A DNA stretch of 64,000 nt from Streptomyces novaecaesareae (GTDB taxonomy: Bacteria; Actinomycetota; Actinomycetes; Streptomycetales; Streptomycetaceae): contig NZ_JNWQ01000004.1 in assembly GCF_000716875.1 (NCBI RefSeq), positions 62,001-126,000 of the forward strand, written 5' to 3'. Positions within the stretch are counted from its first letter, which is position 1. Every line of letters begins with the position of its first letter. The translations under genes and the position numbers were made by a program. This document shows positions 1 to 10,653 of this stretch, in pieces. The notes beneath the pieces are model-generated. The model was not told the origin of the DNA, did no database searches, and saw nothing but the letters and a program-made list of their open reading frames with translations.

Positions 1-1
1 G

Positions 2-577
2 GTCTCCGGTCTGGTCCGCTCCCGCTGGTCGGGCTCGCGCGACCTGGTGGACGCGACCGAGGAGCTCGCCGCGTACGCCGAGATCATCGCCGCGGACAAG
101 GCCGGCGTCCTCGACGACGTCGAGGACGAGCTGTTCCGCTTCGGCCGGGTGGTGAGCGGCTCGCACGAGCTGCGCGCCGCGCTGACCGAGCCGAAGGCCG
201 GTGCCGTCGCCAAGACCGGGCTGATCAAGAAGCTGCTCGGTGGCCGCGCCAACGCCGGCACCGTCCGGCTGGTCACCGCCCTCGTCAACGTGCCGCGTGG
301 CCGTAGCCTGGAGCAGGGCCTGGAGTCCTACTCCAAGCTCGCCGCCGCGCGCCGCGGCCGCGTGGTGGCCCTGGTCACCACCGCGGTTCCGCTGTCGGAC
401 ACCCAGAAGGAGCGCCTGTCCGGTGCTCTGGGCCGGATGTACGGCCGCCAGGTCCACCTGAACATCGACGTCGACCCCGAGGTCGTCGGCGGCGTGCGGG
501 TGCAGATCGGCGACGAGATCATCGAGGGCACCGTGTCGAGCCGCCTCGAAGGCGCTCGCCAGTCGCTCGAAGGCTGA
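2..577 (+). CDS. atpH: ATP synthase F1 delta subunit (5' truncated by window edge)
   Basis: The frame is open from base 2 to the stop at 577 (191 residues) and no start lies inside, so the N-terminus is outside the window. The delta subunit (OSCP homologue) sits on top of the F1 alpha3-beta3 head and joins it to the peripheral stalk in the membrane-bound ATP synthase. The C-terminal part is recognisable: a conserved stretch around VVALVTTAVPLSD is followed by the family ending VVGGVRVQIGDEIIEGTVSSRL. Streptomyces delta proteins are about 270 residues, so roughly 80 are missing. atpA, atpG, atpD and atpC follow in the usual order, which supports the assignment. The 156-base gap to atpA is long for this operon and holds a small hairpin. 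Confidence 0.93.
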   Translation, partial: VSGLVRSRWSGSRDLVDATEELAAYAEIIAADKAGVLDDVEDELFRFGRVVSGSHELRAALTEPKAGAVAKTGLIKKLLGGRANAGTVRLVTALVNVPRGRSLEQGLESYSKLAAARRGRVVALVTTAVPLSDTQKERLSGALGRMYGRQVHLNIDVDPEVVGGVRVQIGDEIIEGTVSSRLEGARQSLEG

Positions 578-613
578 GCACCCAAGCAGCACATCCGACC
601 CTCGGTCGGGAAA

Positions 614-633
614 CCGGCTCCCCAAGGAGCCGG
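614..633 (+). promoter_or_regulatory. Intercistronic hairpin between atpH and atpA
   Basis: CCGGCTCC and GGAGCCGG form an 8-bp perfect stem with a CCAA tetraloop, followed by CAAAA. It lies within an operon about 100 bases before atpA. That fits RNA processing or partial attenuation better than a full terminator. Confidence 0.5.
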
Positions 634-733
634 CAAAACGTACGGCCGGTTCATACGACCCGGCCGAGAGTCGAGTACTTGCGGCCCTCAATGGCGGGCC
701 GAGGATCGCAAACTAGGAGAGCAGGGAAGCCTG

Positions 734-2308
734 ATGGCGGAGCTTACGATCCGTCCGGAGGAGATCCGGGACGCGCTGGCCGACTTTGTCCAGTCGTACC
801 AGCCGGACGCCGCTTCTGTGGAAGAGGTCGGCACGGTCACTGACGCAGCGGACGGTATCGCGCATGTCGAGGGCCTGCCCTCGGTCATGGCGAACGAGCT
901 GCTGAAGTTCGAGGACGGCACGCTCGGCCTCGCGCTGAACCTCGACACCCGCGAGATCGGTGTCGTCGTCCTGGGTGAGTTCGGCGGCATCGAAGAGGGC
1001 CAGACCGTGCGCCGCACGGGCGAGGTCCTCTCGGTTCCGGTCGGCGACGGCTACCTCGGCCGCGTCGTGGACCCGCTGGGCAACCCGATCGACGGCCTCG
1101 GCGAGATCGCGGCCACCGGCCGTCGCGCCCTGGAGCTGCAGGCCCCCGGCGTCATGGCCCGCAAGTCGGTCAAGCAGCCGCTGCAGACCGGTATCAAGGC
1201 CATCGACGCGATGACCCCGATCGGCCGCGGCCAGCGCCAGCTGATCATCGGCGACCGCCAGACCGGCAAGACCGCGGTGGCCGTCGACACGATCATCAAC
1301 CAGCGTGACAACTGGCGCTCGGGCGACCCGGAGAAGCAGGTCCGCTGCATCTACGTCGCCGTGGGCCAGAAGGGCTCCACCATCGCGTCCGTCCGCGGCG
1401 CCCTGGAGGAGGCCGGCGCGCTGGAGTACACCACCATCGTGGCTGCTCCCGCCTCCGACCCGGCCGGCTTCAAGTACCTCGCCCCGTACACCGGTTCGGC
1501 CATCGGCCAGGAGTGGATGTACGACGGCAAGCACGTCCTGATCATCTTCGACGACCTGTCGAAGCAGGCCGAGGCCTACCGCTCCGTCTCCCTGCTGCTG
1601 CGCCGCCCGCCGGGCCGCGAGGCCTACCCGGGCGACGTCTTCTACCTGCACTCCCGCCTGCTGGAGCGCTGCGCCAAGCTGAACGACGCCCTGGGCGGCG
1701 GCTCGATGACCGGTCTGCCGATCATCGAGACCAAGGCCAACGACGTCTCGGCGTACATCCCGACCAACGTCATCTCGATCACCGACGGCCAGTGCTTCCT
1801 GGAGTCCGACCTGTTCAACGCCGGCATCCGCCCGGCCGTGAACGTCGGTATCTCGGTCTCCCGCGTCGGTGGCTCCGCCCAGATCAAGGCCATGCGCTCG
1901 GTCGCCGGCCGTCTGCGCCTGGACCTCGCCCAGTACCGTGAGCTGGAGGCCTTCGCCGCCTTCGGTTCCGACCTGGACGCGGCCTCCAAGGCCCAGCTGG
2001 AGCGCGGTGCGCGCATGGTCGAGCTGCTGAAGCAGGGCCAGTACCAGCCGTTCCCGGTCGAGGAGCAGGTCGTCTCCATCTGGGCCGGCACCACCGGCAA
2101 GCTGGACGACGTCCCGGTCGCCGAGATCCGCCGCTTCGAGCGCGAGTTCCTGGACCACGTCCGCCTGCAGCACAAGGACCTGCTGGCCGGCATCGTCGAG
2201 ACCGGTCTGCTCGCCGACGGCACCGTCGACGCGCTGACCAGCGCGATCGACGCGTTCAAGCAGGGTTACCAGACCGCTGACGGCAAGCTGCTCTCCGAGC
2301 AGGCCTGA
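734..2308 (+). CDS. atpA: ATP synthase F1 alpha subunit
   Basis: This is the non-catalytic nucleotide-binding subunit of the F1 head, 524 residues and of normal length. The P-loop GDRQTGKT is at residues 173-180. [11 protein letters not shown] block lies near residue 320 and the alpha-type signature [14 protein letters not shown] near residue 368. The N-terminal beta-barrel and C-terminal helical domain are both present. The ATG at 734 is preceded by a purine-rich GGAGAG about ten bases upstream, and the second codons ([11 protein letters not shown]) match actinobacterial alpha subunits. It lies 31 bases before atpG in the same operon. No key residue is missing. Confidence 0.98.
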   Translation: MAELTIRPEEIRDALADFVQSYQPDAASVEEVGTVTDAADGIAHVEGLPSVMANELLKFEDGTLGLALNLDTREIGVVVLGEFGGIEEGQTVRRTGEVLSVPVGDGYLGRVVDPLGNPIDGLGEIAATGRRALELQAPGVMARKSVKQPLQTGIKAIDAMTPIGRGQRQLIIGDRQTGKTAVAVDTIINQRDNWRSGDPEKQVRCIYVAVGQKGSTIASVRGALEEAGALEYTTIVAAPASDPAGFKYLAPYTGSAIGQEWMYDGKHVLIIFDDLSKQAEAYRSVSLLLRRPPGREAYPGDVFYLHSRLLERCAKLNDALGGGSMTGLPIIETKANDVSAYIPTNVISITDGQCFLESDLFNAGIRPAVNVGISVSRVGGSAQIKAMRSVAGRLRLDLAQYRELEAFAAFGSDLDAASKAQLERGARMVELLKQGQYQPFPVEEQVVSIWAGTTGKLDDVPVAEIRRFEREFLDHVRLQHKDLLAGIVETGLLADGTVDALTSAIDAFKQGYQTADGKLLSEQA

Positions 2309-2340
2309 GTCCGGTAGCGAGGGAAAGGACGTAACGACCC

Positions 2341-4703
<2,363 letters not shown>

Positions 4704-4730
4704 TCGCGGCCGGTAGCAGCGAGTGACCGT

Positions 4731-4764
4731 GAGGGGTGGGCCCCAACCCTGGGACCCACCCCTC
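4731..4764 (+). promoter_or_regulatory. GC-rich hairpin between atpD and atpC
   Basis: GAGGGGTGGG (4731-4740) pairs perfectly with CCCACCCCTC (4755-4764), with a 14-base loop that can pair further. It starts 27 bases after the atpD stop and lies 122 bases before atpC. A leaky terminator or processing site lowering epsilon output is inferred, not shown. Confidence 0.6.
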
Positions 4765-4886
4765 GCGTCGCATCGGCTGTGATTCCGGTCAAATCCGTGC
4801 CGCCGGTTTCATGCCGGAGGCGCGGGGCCGTTATTCTTACCGAAACTCCCGAGTAATCGGGGGTTGCATGAGCCTAGGAGCCCACG

Positions 4887-5270
4887 TTGGCTGAGCTGCA
4901 CGTCGAGCTGGTCGCAGCCGACCGCAAGGTGTGGTCCGGTGCGGCCACCATCGTCGTCGCCCGTACGGCCTCCGGTGACACCGGCATCATGCCGGGTCAC
5001 ACCCCGGTGCTGAGCGTGCTGGAGACCGGTCCGGTCACCATCCGCACGGTGGACGGCGGCACCGTGATCGCCGCGGTGCACGGCGGCTTCATCTCCTTCG
5101 CCGACAACAAGCTGTCTCTGCTCGCGGAGATCGCCGAGCTGGCGGACGAGATCGATGTCGCGCGCGCCGAGCGCGCACTGGAGAAGGCCAAGTCGGACCT
5201 GGACGAGCACGCCGAGCGGCGTGCCGAGGTCCGGCTGTTCGCGGCGCGCGGCCTCAAGGCCCACGCCTGA
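4887..5270 (+). CDS. atpC: ATP synthase F1 epsilon subunit
   Basis: Epsilon is part of the rotor stalk and can inhibit ATP hydrolysis. At 127 residues it has the N-terminal beta-sandwich (AELHVELVAADRKVWSG, GDTGIMPGHTPVLSVLETG) and a C-terminal helical hairpin (LDEHAERRAEVRLFAARG). The start is TTG at 4887, with a TAGGAG site about eight bases upstream. No better ATG or GTG gives this conserved N-terminus. It is the last gene of the operon and is followed by a strong terminator. Confidence 0.95.
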   Translation: MAELHVELVAADRKVWSGAATIVVARTASGDTGIMPGHTPVLSVLETGPVTIRTVDGGTVIAAVHGGFISFADNKLSLLAEIAELADEIDVARAERALEKAKSDLDEHAERRAEVRLFAARGLKAHA

Positions 5271-5307
5271 GTGTGCCGGACCCCCGGCTTGGCGGGGTCG
5301 ACCGACG

Positions 5308-5339
5308 GTCCCGGGGACGCGCGAGCGTGACCCCGGGAC
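5308..5339 (+). terminator. Terminator of the atp operon
   Basis: GTCCCGGGG (5308-5316) pairs with CCCCGGGAC (5331-5339). An inner ACGC/GCGT stem around a GCGA tetraloop extends it to 13 bp with a 2-base bulge. It lies 37 bases after atpC. There is no U-tract, as is common in streptomycetes. Confidence 0.75.
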
Positions 5340-5419
5340 TGTCGTCGTAGTTGGTAGGTCAGCGCGGTCGCTTGATACGACCGCTACGGGGAACGCGGGT
5401 AGCGAGGAGGTAGGTGAGC

Positions 5420-5920
5420 ATGGTCCTCGCGCTTGTGGTGTGTGCGGCGGTCGTGGCCTTGGGTGTGATCGGCCTGATGGCCTTCGCCGTGCGCCGCCGC
5501 CTGATCCAGCGGGTGGGCGGCACGTTCGACTGCAGCTACCGGCTGAAAATGCCCGCGGACGCCTCGACGCAGCCCGACCTCGACGAGAACGGCAAACCCA
5601 CCTCCGCCCCGGTCCCCCCGACCGACGGCAAGGGGTGGGTTTTCGGTATCGGCCGGTACAGCGGCGACTCGATCGAGTGGTTCCGGGTCTTCTCGTACGC
5701 CCCGCGTCCGCGCAAGGTGCTGCCGCGCCGGGAGATCGAGGTGCTCGGCCGGCGCTACCCGGAGGGCCAGGAGGAGCTGGCGCTGCTCTCCGGCTCGGTG
5801 GTGCTGCGCTGCCTGCACAACGGGGCGCCGCTGGAGCTGGCGATGAGCGAGGACGCACTGACCGGCTTCCTCGCCTGGCTGGAGGCGGCCCCGCCCGGTC
5901 AGAGGGTGAATGTCGCGTAG
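5420..5920 (+). CDS. DUF2550 family membrane-anchored protein
   Basis: This small protein (166 residues from the ATG at 5420) has one N-terminal membrane helix (VLALVVCAAVVALGVIGLMAF) followed by RRR. The cytosolic domain is about 130 residues, with conserved FDCSYRL, GWVFGIGRYSG and WFRVFSY motifs. The family is recognised as DUF2550, an actinobacterial protein of unknown function found just after atpC. AGGAGG at 5405-5410 is nine bases from the ATG but only three from an in-frame GTG at 5414, so the ATG is preferred. Role in the cell is unknown. The conserved position after atpC is the only functional hint. Confidence 0.85.
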   Translation: MVLALVVCAAVVALGVIGLMAFAVRRRLIQRVGGTFDCSYRLKMPADASTQPDLDENGKPTSAPVPPTDGKGWVFGIGRYSGDSIEWFRVFSYAPRPRKVLPRREIEVLGRRYPEGQEELALLSGSVVLRCLHNGAPLELAMSEDALTGFLAWLEAAPPGQRVNVA

Positions 5921-5928
5921 GTGCGGGG

Positions 5929-5958
5929 TTAACGCCGCCTAACCTGCCGGGCTAGGGT
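5929..5958 (+). promoter_or_regulatory. Promoter of the adenosyltransferase gene (leaderless type)
   Basis: TTAACG (5929-5934) and TAGGGT (5953-5958) are separated by 18 bases. The -10 box ends six bases before the ATG at 5965, so transcription should begin at or next to the start codon. No ribosome site is visible. Confidence 0.55.
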
Positions 5959-5964
5959 GGCCGC

Positions 5965-6537
5965 ATGGTCAATCTGACGCGCATCTACACCCGTACCGGC
6001 GACGACGGCACCACCGCGCTCGGGGACATGAGCCGGACCACCAAGACCGACCCGCGGCTGATCGCGTACGCCGACGCCAACGAGGCGAACGCGGCGATCG
6101 GGGTGGCCCTCGCGGTCGGGGCGCTGCCCGAGGACGTGGCGGCGGTGCTGGTCCGGGTCCAGAACGACCTGTTCGACGTCGGCGCCGACCTGTCCACCCC
6201 GGTGGTCGAGGCTCCGAAGTACCCGCCGCTGCGGGTGCTGCAGTCCTACGTCGACCGGCTGGAGGGGGACTGCGACCACTACCTGGAGCAGGTGGAGAAG
6301 CTGCGCAGCTTCATCCTGCCCGGCGGCACGGCCGGCGCGGCCCACCTGCACCTGGCCTGCACGGTGGTGCGGCGGGCCGAGCGCTCCACCTGGGCGGCGA
6401 TCGCGGAGCACGGCGACACCGTCAACCCGCTGACCGCGAAGTACCTCAACCGGCTCTCCGACCTGCTGTTCATCCTGGCCCGGGTGGCCAACAAGGAGCG
6501 CGGCGACGTGCTCTGGGTCCCGGGCGAGAACCGCTAG
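5965..6537 (+). CDS. Cob(I)alamin adenosyltransferase, PduO type
   Basis: This enzyme transfers the adenosyl group of ATP to cob(I)alamin to make coenzyme B12. The protein is 190 residues, a normal length for the PduO/MMAB trimeric class. The N-terminal ATP-binding motif YTRTGDDGTTALGD is at residues 8-21. Also visible are the YADANEANAAIG helix and the C-terminal RRAERS and N-R-LSDLLF motifs. No ribosome site precedes the ATG, but a -10 box sits six bases away, so it is probably leaderless. Its stop overlaps that of the convergent gene on the other strand. The coenzyme it makes is needed by the IcmA mutase encoded at 40.1 kb and by methylmalonyl-CoA mutase. Confidence 0.93.
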   Translation: MVNLTRIYTRTGDDGTTALGDMSRTTKTDPRLIAYADANEANAAIGVALAVGALPEDVAAVLVRVQNDLFDVGADLSTPVVEAPKYPPLRVLQSYVDRLEGDCDHYLEQVEKLRSFILPGGTAGAAHLHLACTVVRRAERSTWAAIAEHGDTVNPLTAKYLNRLSDLLFILARVANKERGDVLWVPGENR

Positions 6538-7142
6538 GAGATCTTCTCCGGAGCCTGCTCCGGGGCCTTCTCCTGCGCCACCACGCGGCCGTTCTCGACC
6601 CGGACGCCGGCCGGCGCCTCCTTGGGCCACAGCGAGTAGCAGCCCGCCACGACCACGTTGACCACGGCCGCGATGCCCAGCTTGAGGTACCACTGCAGGA
6701 ACGTGCCGTAGTGGGCGGAGCCCGCGGAGAGCGGGACGAGCAGGGTGATCAGGCCGAGCGTGATCGCGGCGGAGACGACGGTGCGGCCGGCGACCTGCCA
6801 CTCGTACCTGGTCCGCTCCGGGCCGTACTTCGGCGAGGGCAGCGGCTTGGGGCCGCCGGCGAAGCGGTGCAGGAAGTGCCGGTCGGCCCAGCGGACCAGC
6901 GAGGGGCCGTACCCGACCGAGAAGCCGGCGTAGCTCGCGGCGAGCGCGTGCATCCAGCCCGCCTCGGTACCGCCGCGCAGGTCGAGCACGGTGAGCGCGT
7001 ACAGGGCGAGGTCGACCACCGGGAGGCCGAGCAGCAGCACGGTGCTGGTGCGCCGCCACCGCAGCAGGTAGCGGGCGGAGAGGGCGAGGCCGAGCACGAT
7101 CCACCAGGAGATCTCGGCCGCGACGATGAGGGTGACGATCAC
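6534..7142 (-). CDS. Conserved membrane protein of unknown function
   Basis: The protein is 202 residues with five or six predicted membrane helices: TLIVAAEISWWIVLGLAL, STVLLLGLPVVDLALYALTV, TVVSAAITLGLITLLV and LGIAAVVNVVVAGCYSL among them. It ends in a Glu/Pro/Ala-rich tail. The GTG at 7142 is chosen because GGAG lies six bases upstream; the open frame continues further but has no better start. Its stop (TAG at 6536-6534) overlaps the adenosyltransferase stop, so the genes are convergent. It is divergent from the sensor kinase across a region carrying a large perfect inverted repeat. I do not recognise the family. Confidence 0.75.
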   Translation of the reverse strand: MIVTLIVAAEISWWIVLGLALSARYLLRWRRTSTVLLLGLPVVDLALYALTVLDLRGGTEAGWMHALAASYAGFSVGYGPSLVRWADRHFLHRFAGGPKPLPSPKYGPERTRYEWQVAGRTVVSAAITLGLITLLVPLSAGSAHYGTFLQWYLKLGIAAVVNVVVAGCYSLWPKEAPAGVRVENGRVVAQEKAPEQAPEKIS

Positions 7143-7165
7143 GTTCTGCTCCAGGGCGTTCGGCG

Positions 7166-7216
7166 GTCTGGGCCTGTCTCCTGGGCCCGGCAAGAGCCCA
7201 GGAGACAGGCCCAGAC
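7166..7216. repeat. 51-bp element: 21-bp perfect inverted repeat
   Basis: Arms 7166-7186 and 7196-7216 are perfect reverse complements around a 9-base loop. Core sequence of the left arm is GGCCTGTCTCCTGGGC. It lies between two divergent genes, so it terminates neither. It could be a short mobile element remnant, an RNA structure in a leader, or a regulator site. Confidence 0.8.
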
Positions 7217-7344
7217 TCCAGCCTCGTGTGCGGGTGCGCCCGTGTCGTCGTCGCGCGGTGCCGTCCGGGCCTGCATCTTTCGATGTAGCGGCCTCCTCCG
7301 TGGACCTGAGCGGGGTGGGCCGCCGGGGATGGTGAGATGGGGGA

Positions 7345-8547
7345 GTGCTCGTACCGTCCGTCTCCCCGCGCCGGTTGGACCGGCTGATCGCCCTGGCCGG
7401 GCTGCTCGGCGGCGCCGTGCTGATCGCCTTCAAGGTGTACGACCGGGCCGACCGCCTGCCGTTGTGGTCGGTGGTGCTGCCGATGCTGGTGATGGCGGGA
7501 CTGGAGCTGGTCCGGCGGACCCGGCCGGTGCTCGCGGTGTCGCTGGGCGGGCTGGCCTTCGCGGCCAGTGTGTTCGCCGGCAGCCTGCTGGCGACGACGA
7601 TCATGTACACCGATCTGCTGTACGCGGCGGTGCTCTACGGCACCCGCCGGATGTCGCGGGTGCTGCACCTGACCGGCGGTTCGACCGTGCTGGTGCTCTC
7701 CAGCCTGGCCTGGTACGCGGGCGGCACCGCGGCCGGACTGCTGATCGTGGTGGTCAGCTCGCTGGTGTTCCTGGCGCCGGTGTGGACCGGCGACCTGGTG
7801 CGCAAGCACCGCCAGGAGGCGGAGACCGAGCGGCTGCGGGCCGAACAGACCGCGCTGCTCTCGGAGATGGACCGCCGGGAGGCGGTCGGTGCCGAACGGG
7901 CTCGGATGGCACGGGAGTTGCACGACGTGGTGGCCAACCACCTGTCGGCGATCGCGATCCACGCCACCGGCGCGCAGTCCGTCGCCAGGCGCCGGCGCCT
8001 GCCCGAGGACGACCCGCTGGTGGAGGTGCTGGCGGTGATCCGGGAGAACAGCGTCCAGGGATTGGCCGAAATGCGTCGCATGATCGGACTGCTCCGGGAC
8101 AGCGGCGGGGGAGAGGTCGACGAGTCGTACGCGGCGCCCGACCTGGCCGCGGTGGACGCCCTGCTGGCCAAGGCCCGGGCGGCCGGCCAGGACGTCGGGC
8201 TGGAGTTCGAGCTGGCCGAGCACGGCGAGCGCGGGGAGGTGCCGGTGCCGGTCGGGCTGGCCGCGTACCGGATCGTCCAGGAGTCGCTCACCAACGCGCT
8301 CAAGCACTCCGGGCCCGGACTGGTCCGGCTGCGGCTGGAGTTCGGGCCCGAGGACCTGCGGATCGCCGTCGACAGCCCGTACCGCGGTGAGCCGGGCCGC
8401 GGACTGCCCGGGGCCCGGGCCGGGCTGGTGGGCATGGCGGAGCGGGCCGGGCTGCTCGGCGGCAGCTTCGAGGCCGGGCCCGAGGACGGGTACTGGAGCG
8501 TGCGCGCGGTGCTGCCGCGGGTACGGGAGAGCGAGGGGCGGGCATGA
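7345..8547 (+). CDS. Sensor histidine kinase, NarL/UhpB-type
   Basis: The N-terminal half has about five membrane helices with hardly any extracellular loop. A coiled segment follows, then the HisKA_3 dimerisation domain with ARMARELHDVVANHLSAIAI; the phosphoacceptor is His193. The HATPase domain has the N box VQESLTNALKHS and a glycine box GLVGMAERAGLLGG. Length is 400 residues. The start is GTG at 7345 with a weak GGGGGA site; upstream in-frame starts look worse. It overlaps the response regulator by four bases (ATGA), so the two form a coupled pair. The signal is unknown; few extracellular residues suggest a membrane-state or intramembrane stimulus. Confidence 0.88.
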   Translation: MLVPSVSPRRLDRLIALAGLLGGAVLIAFKVYDRADRLPLWSVVLPMLVMAGLELVRRTRPVLAVSLGGLAFAASVFAGSLLATTIMYTDLLYAAVLYGTRRMSRVLHLTGGSTVLVLSSLAWYAGGTAAGLLIVVVSSLVFLAPVWTGDLVRKHRQEAETERLRAEQTALLSEMDRREAVGAERARMARELHDVVANHLSAIAIHATGAQSVARRRRLPEDDPLVEVLAVIRENSVQGLAEMRRMIGLLRDSGGGEVDESYAAPDLAAVDALLAKARAAGQDVGLEFELAEHGERGEVPVPVGLAAYRIVQESLTNALKHSGPGLVRLRLEFGPEDLRIAVDSPYRGEPGRGLPGARAGLVGMAERAGLLGGSFEAGPEDGYWSVRAVLPRVRESEGRA

Positions 8548-9194
8548 CGATCCGGGTGCTGGTGGCCGAGGACCAGGCGGCGGTACGGGCGGCGCTGGTG
8601 ATGATCCTGCGGGCCGAGCCGGAGTTCGAGGTGGTCGGGCAGGCCGCCGACGGCGAGGAGGCCGTCCGGCTCGCACTGGAGCTGCGGCCGGACGTGGTGC
8701 TGATGGACGTGCAGATGCCCCGGCTGGACGGCGTCTCGGCGACCCGCGAGGTGGTCGCCGCCGGGGCCGCCCAGGTGCTCGTGCTGACCACCTTCGACCT
8801 GGACGAGTACGTCTACGGCGCGCTGCGGGCCGGTGCGGCCGGGTTCCTGCTCAAGGACCTGGAGGCGGACACCCTGGTCGAGGGCATCCGGACGGTGGCC
8901 CGCGGGGACGGCATGCTGGCGCCCTCGGTGACCAGGCGGCTGATCGGCGCCTTCGCCCGTCCGGGCCGGCAGGTCGGGCCGGAGGCCCGGGAGGCGGTGG
9001 CCGGGCTGACCGGCCGTGAGCGGGAGGTGCTGGCCTGCATCGGCACGGGGATGTCCAACGGGGAGATCGCGGCCCGGCTGGAGATGGCCGAGGCGACCAC
9101 GAAGACGCACGTCAGCCGGATCCTGGCGAAGCTGCGGCTGCGCAGCCGGGTGCAGGCGGCGATCCTGGCCCAGGACCTCGGGCTGACCATCTGA
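8544..9194 (+). CDS. LuxR/NarL-family response regulator
   Basis: This is the partner of the overlapping kinase. The 216-residue protein has an N-terminal receiver domain with acidic pair E9-D10, phosphoacceptor Asp55 (VVLMDVQMP) and lysine in GFLLKDL. The C-terminal LuxR helix-turn-helix runs from GLTGREREVLACIGTGMSNGEIA to KTHVSRILAKL. It should bind DNA as a phosphorylated dimer. Target genes cannot be read from sequence; neighbouring membrane protein 6534-7142 is a candidate because it is divergent. The stop lies inside the first copy of a 19-base direct repeat. Confidence 0.93.
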   Translation: MTIRVLVAEDQAAVRAALVMILRAEPEFEVVGQAADGEEAVRLALELRPDVVLMDVQMPRLDGVSATREVVAAGAAQVLVLTTFDLDEYVYGALRAGAAGFLLKDLEADTLVEGIRTVARGDGMLAPSVTRRLIGAFARPGRQVGPEAREAVAGLTGREREVLACIGTGMSNGEIAARLEMAEATTKTHVSRILAKLRLRSRVQAAILAQDLGLTI

Positions 9195-9225
9195 CCGTCC
9201 GGCCGTCTGACCATCTGACCGTCCG
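9183..9225 (+). repeat. Short direct repeat, two copies
   Basis: CTGACCATCTGACCGTCCG occurs at 9183-9201 and 9207-9225, a period of 24 bases. The first copy contains the stop codon of the response regulator. It looks like a local replication duplication. Confidence 0.85.
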
Positions 9226-9405
9226 ATCGGCTACTTGGGCGGCTGACCAGGTCGGTTGCAGATCACACTCCCGATTGCTATTGCGGGAGGGATTCGGGCA
9301 CTAGAGTCCCGGGGACGAGCGATGCGGCTCTCCGGTGGTGACCCCTGCCCTGAGCCGCCTTCAGGGCCCGCCCGCGGGGCGGCGACGGCATCGGGAGACC
9401 CAGCC

Positions 9406-10275
9406 ATGAGCAATGCGTCCAGCAAGCAGATCGCCGTGATCGGTGCCGGCCTGATGGGCGCCGGCATCGCCCAGGTGTCCGCGCAGGCCGGCCACCCGGT
9501 GGTGCTGCGGGACGTCACCGAGGAGGCGCTGCAGCGCGGCCTCTCGGGCATCCGCGCCTCCTACGAGAAGTTCGTTGCCAAGGGCAAGCTGAGCGCCGAG
9601 GACGCCGAGGCTGCGCTGGGCCGGATCACCACCACCACCGACCTGGGCGCCGTCGCCGAGGCCGACATCGTGGTCGAGGCCGTGTTCGAGCAGCTGGACG
9701 TCAAGGAGGCCGTCTTCCGCGAGCTCGACAAGCTCGCCAAGGACGGCGCCGTGCTGGCCTCCAACACCTCCGCCATCCCGATCACCCGGATCGCCGCCAC
9801 CACCCAGCGCCCGGAGTCGGTCGTCGGCGTCCACTTCTTCTCGCCGGTCCCGATGATGAAGCTGGTCGAGCTGGTCCGCGGCTACAAGACCAGCGACGAG
9901 ACGCTGGCCACCGCCCGCGCCTTCGCCGAGGGCATCGGCAAGGAGGTCGTGGTGGTCAACCGCGACGTCGCCGGCTTCGTCACCACCCGCCTGATCACCG
10001 CGCTGGTCATCGAGGCCGCCAAGCTGTACGAGTCGGGCGTCGCCACCGCCGAGGACATCGACACCGCCTGCCGCCTCGGCTTCGGCCACGCGATGGGCCC
10101 GCTGCAGACCGCCGACCTGACCGGCGTGGACATCCTGCTGCACGCCGCCCGCAACATCTACACCGAGACCCAGGACGAGAAGTTCGCCGCCCCGGAGATC
10201 ATGGCCCGCATGGTCACCGCCGGCGACCTGGGCCGCAAGAGCGGCCGCGGCTTCTACCCGTACGAGGGCAAGTAG
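9406..10275 (+). CDS. 3-hydroxybutyryl-CoA dehydrogenase
   Basis: This enzyme reversibly converts 3-hydroxybutyryl-CoA and acetoacetyl-CoA using NAD(P). The protein is 289 residues from the ATG at 9406, typical of the stand-alone FadB2/Hbd class. The Rossmann motif is GAGLMG at residues 13-18. SNTSAIPIT and VVGVHFFSPVPMMKLVELV contain the substrate-binding and catalytic residues. The C-terminal domain contains DIDTACRLGFGHAMGPLQTADL. GGGAG lies about eight bases before the start. The frame stays open further upstream but that part lacks family similarity. It probably works with the thiolase encoded at 27.2 kb. Confidence 0.92.
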   Translation: MSNASSKQIAVIGAGLMGAGIAQVSAQAGHPVVLRDVTEEALQRGLSGIRASYEKFVAKGKLSAEDAEAALGRITTTTDLGAVAEADIVVEAVFEQLDVKEAVFRELDKLAKDGAVLASNTSAIPITRIAATTQRPESVVGVHFFSPVPMMKLVELVRGYKTSDETLATARAFAEGIGKEVVVVNRDVAGFVTTRLITALVIEAAKLYESGVATAEDIDTACRLGFGHAMGPLQTADLTGVDILLHAARNIYTETQDEKFAAPEIMARMVTAGDLGRKSGRGFYPYEGK

Positions 10276-10280
10276 CCGAC

Positions 10281-10308
10281 AGGGCGTGGTCTCCGCACGA
10301 CACGCCCT
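10281..10308 (+). terminator. Terminator after the dehydrogenase gene
   Basis: AGGGCGTG pairs with CACGCCCT around a 12-base loop, starting five bases after the stop codon. Confidence 0.65.
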
Positions 10309-10323
10309 AGGGCGGATGACCAG

Positions 10324-10357
10324 GCGGGCCGTGCGATCGGAGCATCGTACGGCCCGC
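10324..10357. terminator. Second hairpin, near-perfect 14-bp stem
   Basis: GCGGGCCGTGCGAT (10324-10337) pairs with ATCGTACGGCCCGC (10344-10357) with a single G-T wobble and a 6-base loop. Together with the hairpin just upstream it forms a tandem terminator. Confidence 0.6.
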
Positions 10358-10653
10358 TCCGCCGAGGGCGGGTGAGTTTCCTCACGCCGGGTGCCGCAGA
10401 CGGGTGATTTGGGCGGTAATCGAGCGTAGGTCTGGAGACTTCCTGCGTATATTCCCTCGGACGAGTGAAGTTGCTTCAGATCCGGCCGGAACCAGCAACC
10501 TGCGGAGCCGGTACACCGTCAGATGAGGGAACCCGGCATTCCGACCGGGTCCGGGTGTGGGGCCACGGCCCGCCCGGAACACCCCCCGCTCCCGCCCCCG
10601 GTACGGCCGGGGCGGACCCGCCCGCACCGGCCGTCCAGGCGAAGGAGGAGAGC

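Larger units (their letters stand above)
10276..10653. other. 378-base intergenic region
   Basis: It holds the two hairpins listed separately and then an unassigned stretch before the STAS gene. A TATATT at 10448-10453 could be a -10 box, but no convincing -35 box sits 17-18 bases upstream. No credible small gene is seen. Confidence 0.5.

Noticed and set aside
5929..8676. Long minus-strand open frame of about 915 codons
   Set aside because: It crosses the adenosyltransferase, the kinase pair and an intergenic repeat. The product is Pro/Arg/His-rich without similarity to any family.
10382..10627. 81-codon minus-strand open frame upstream of the STAS gene
   Set aside because: No ribosome site and Arg/Pro/Gly-rich composition.
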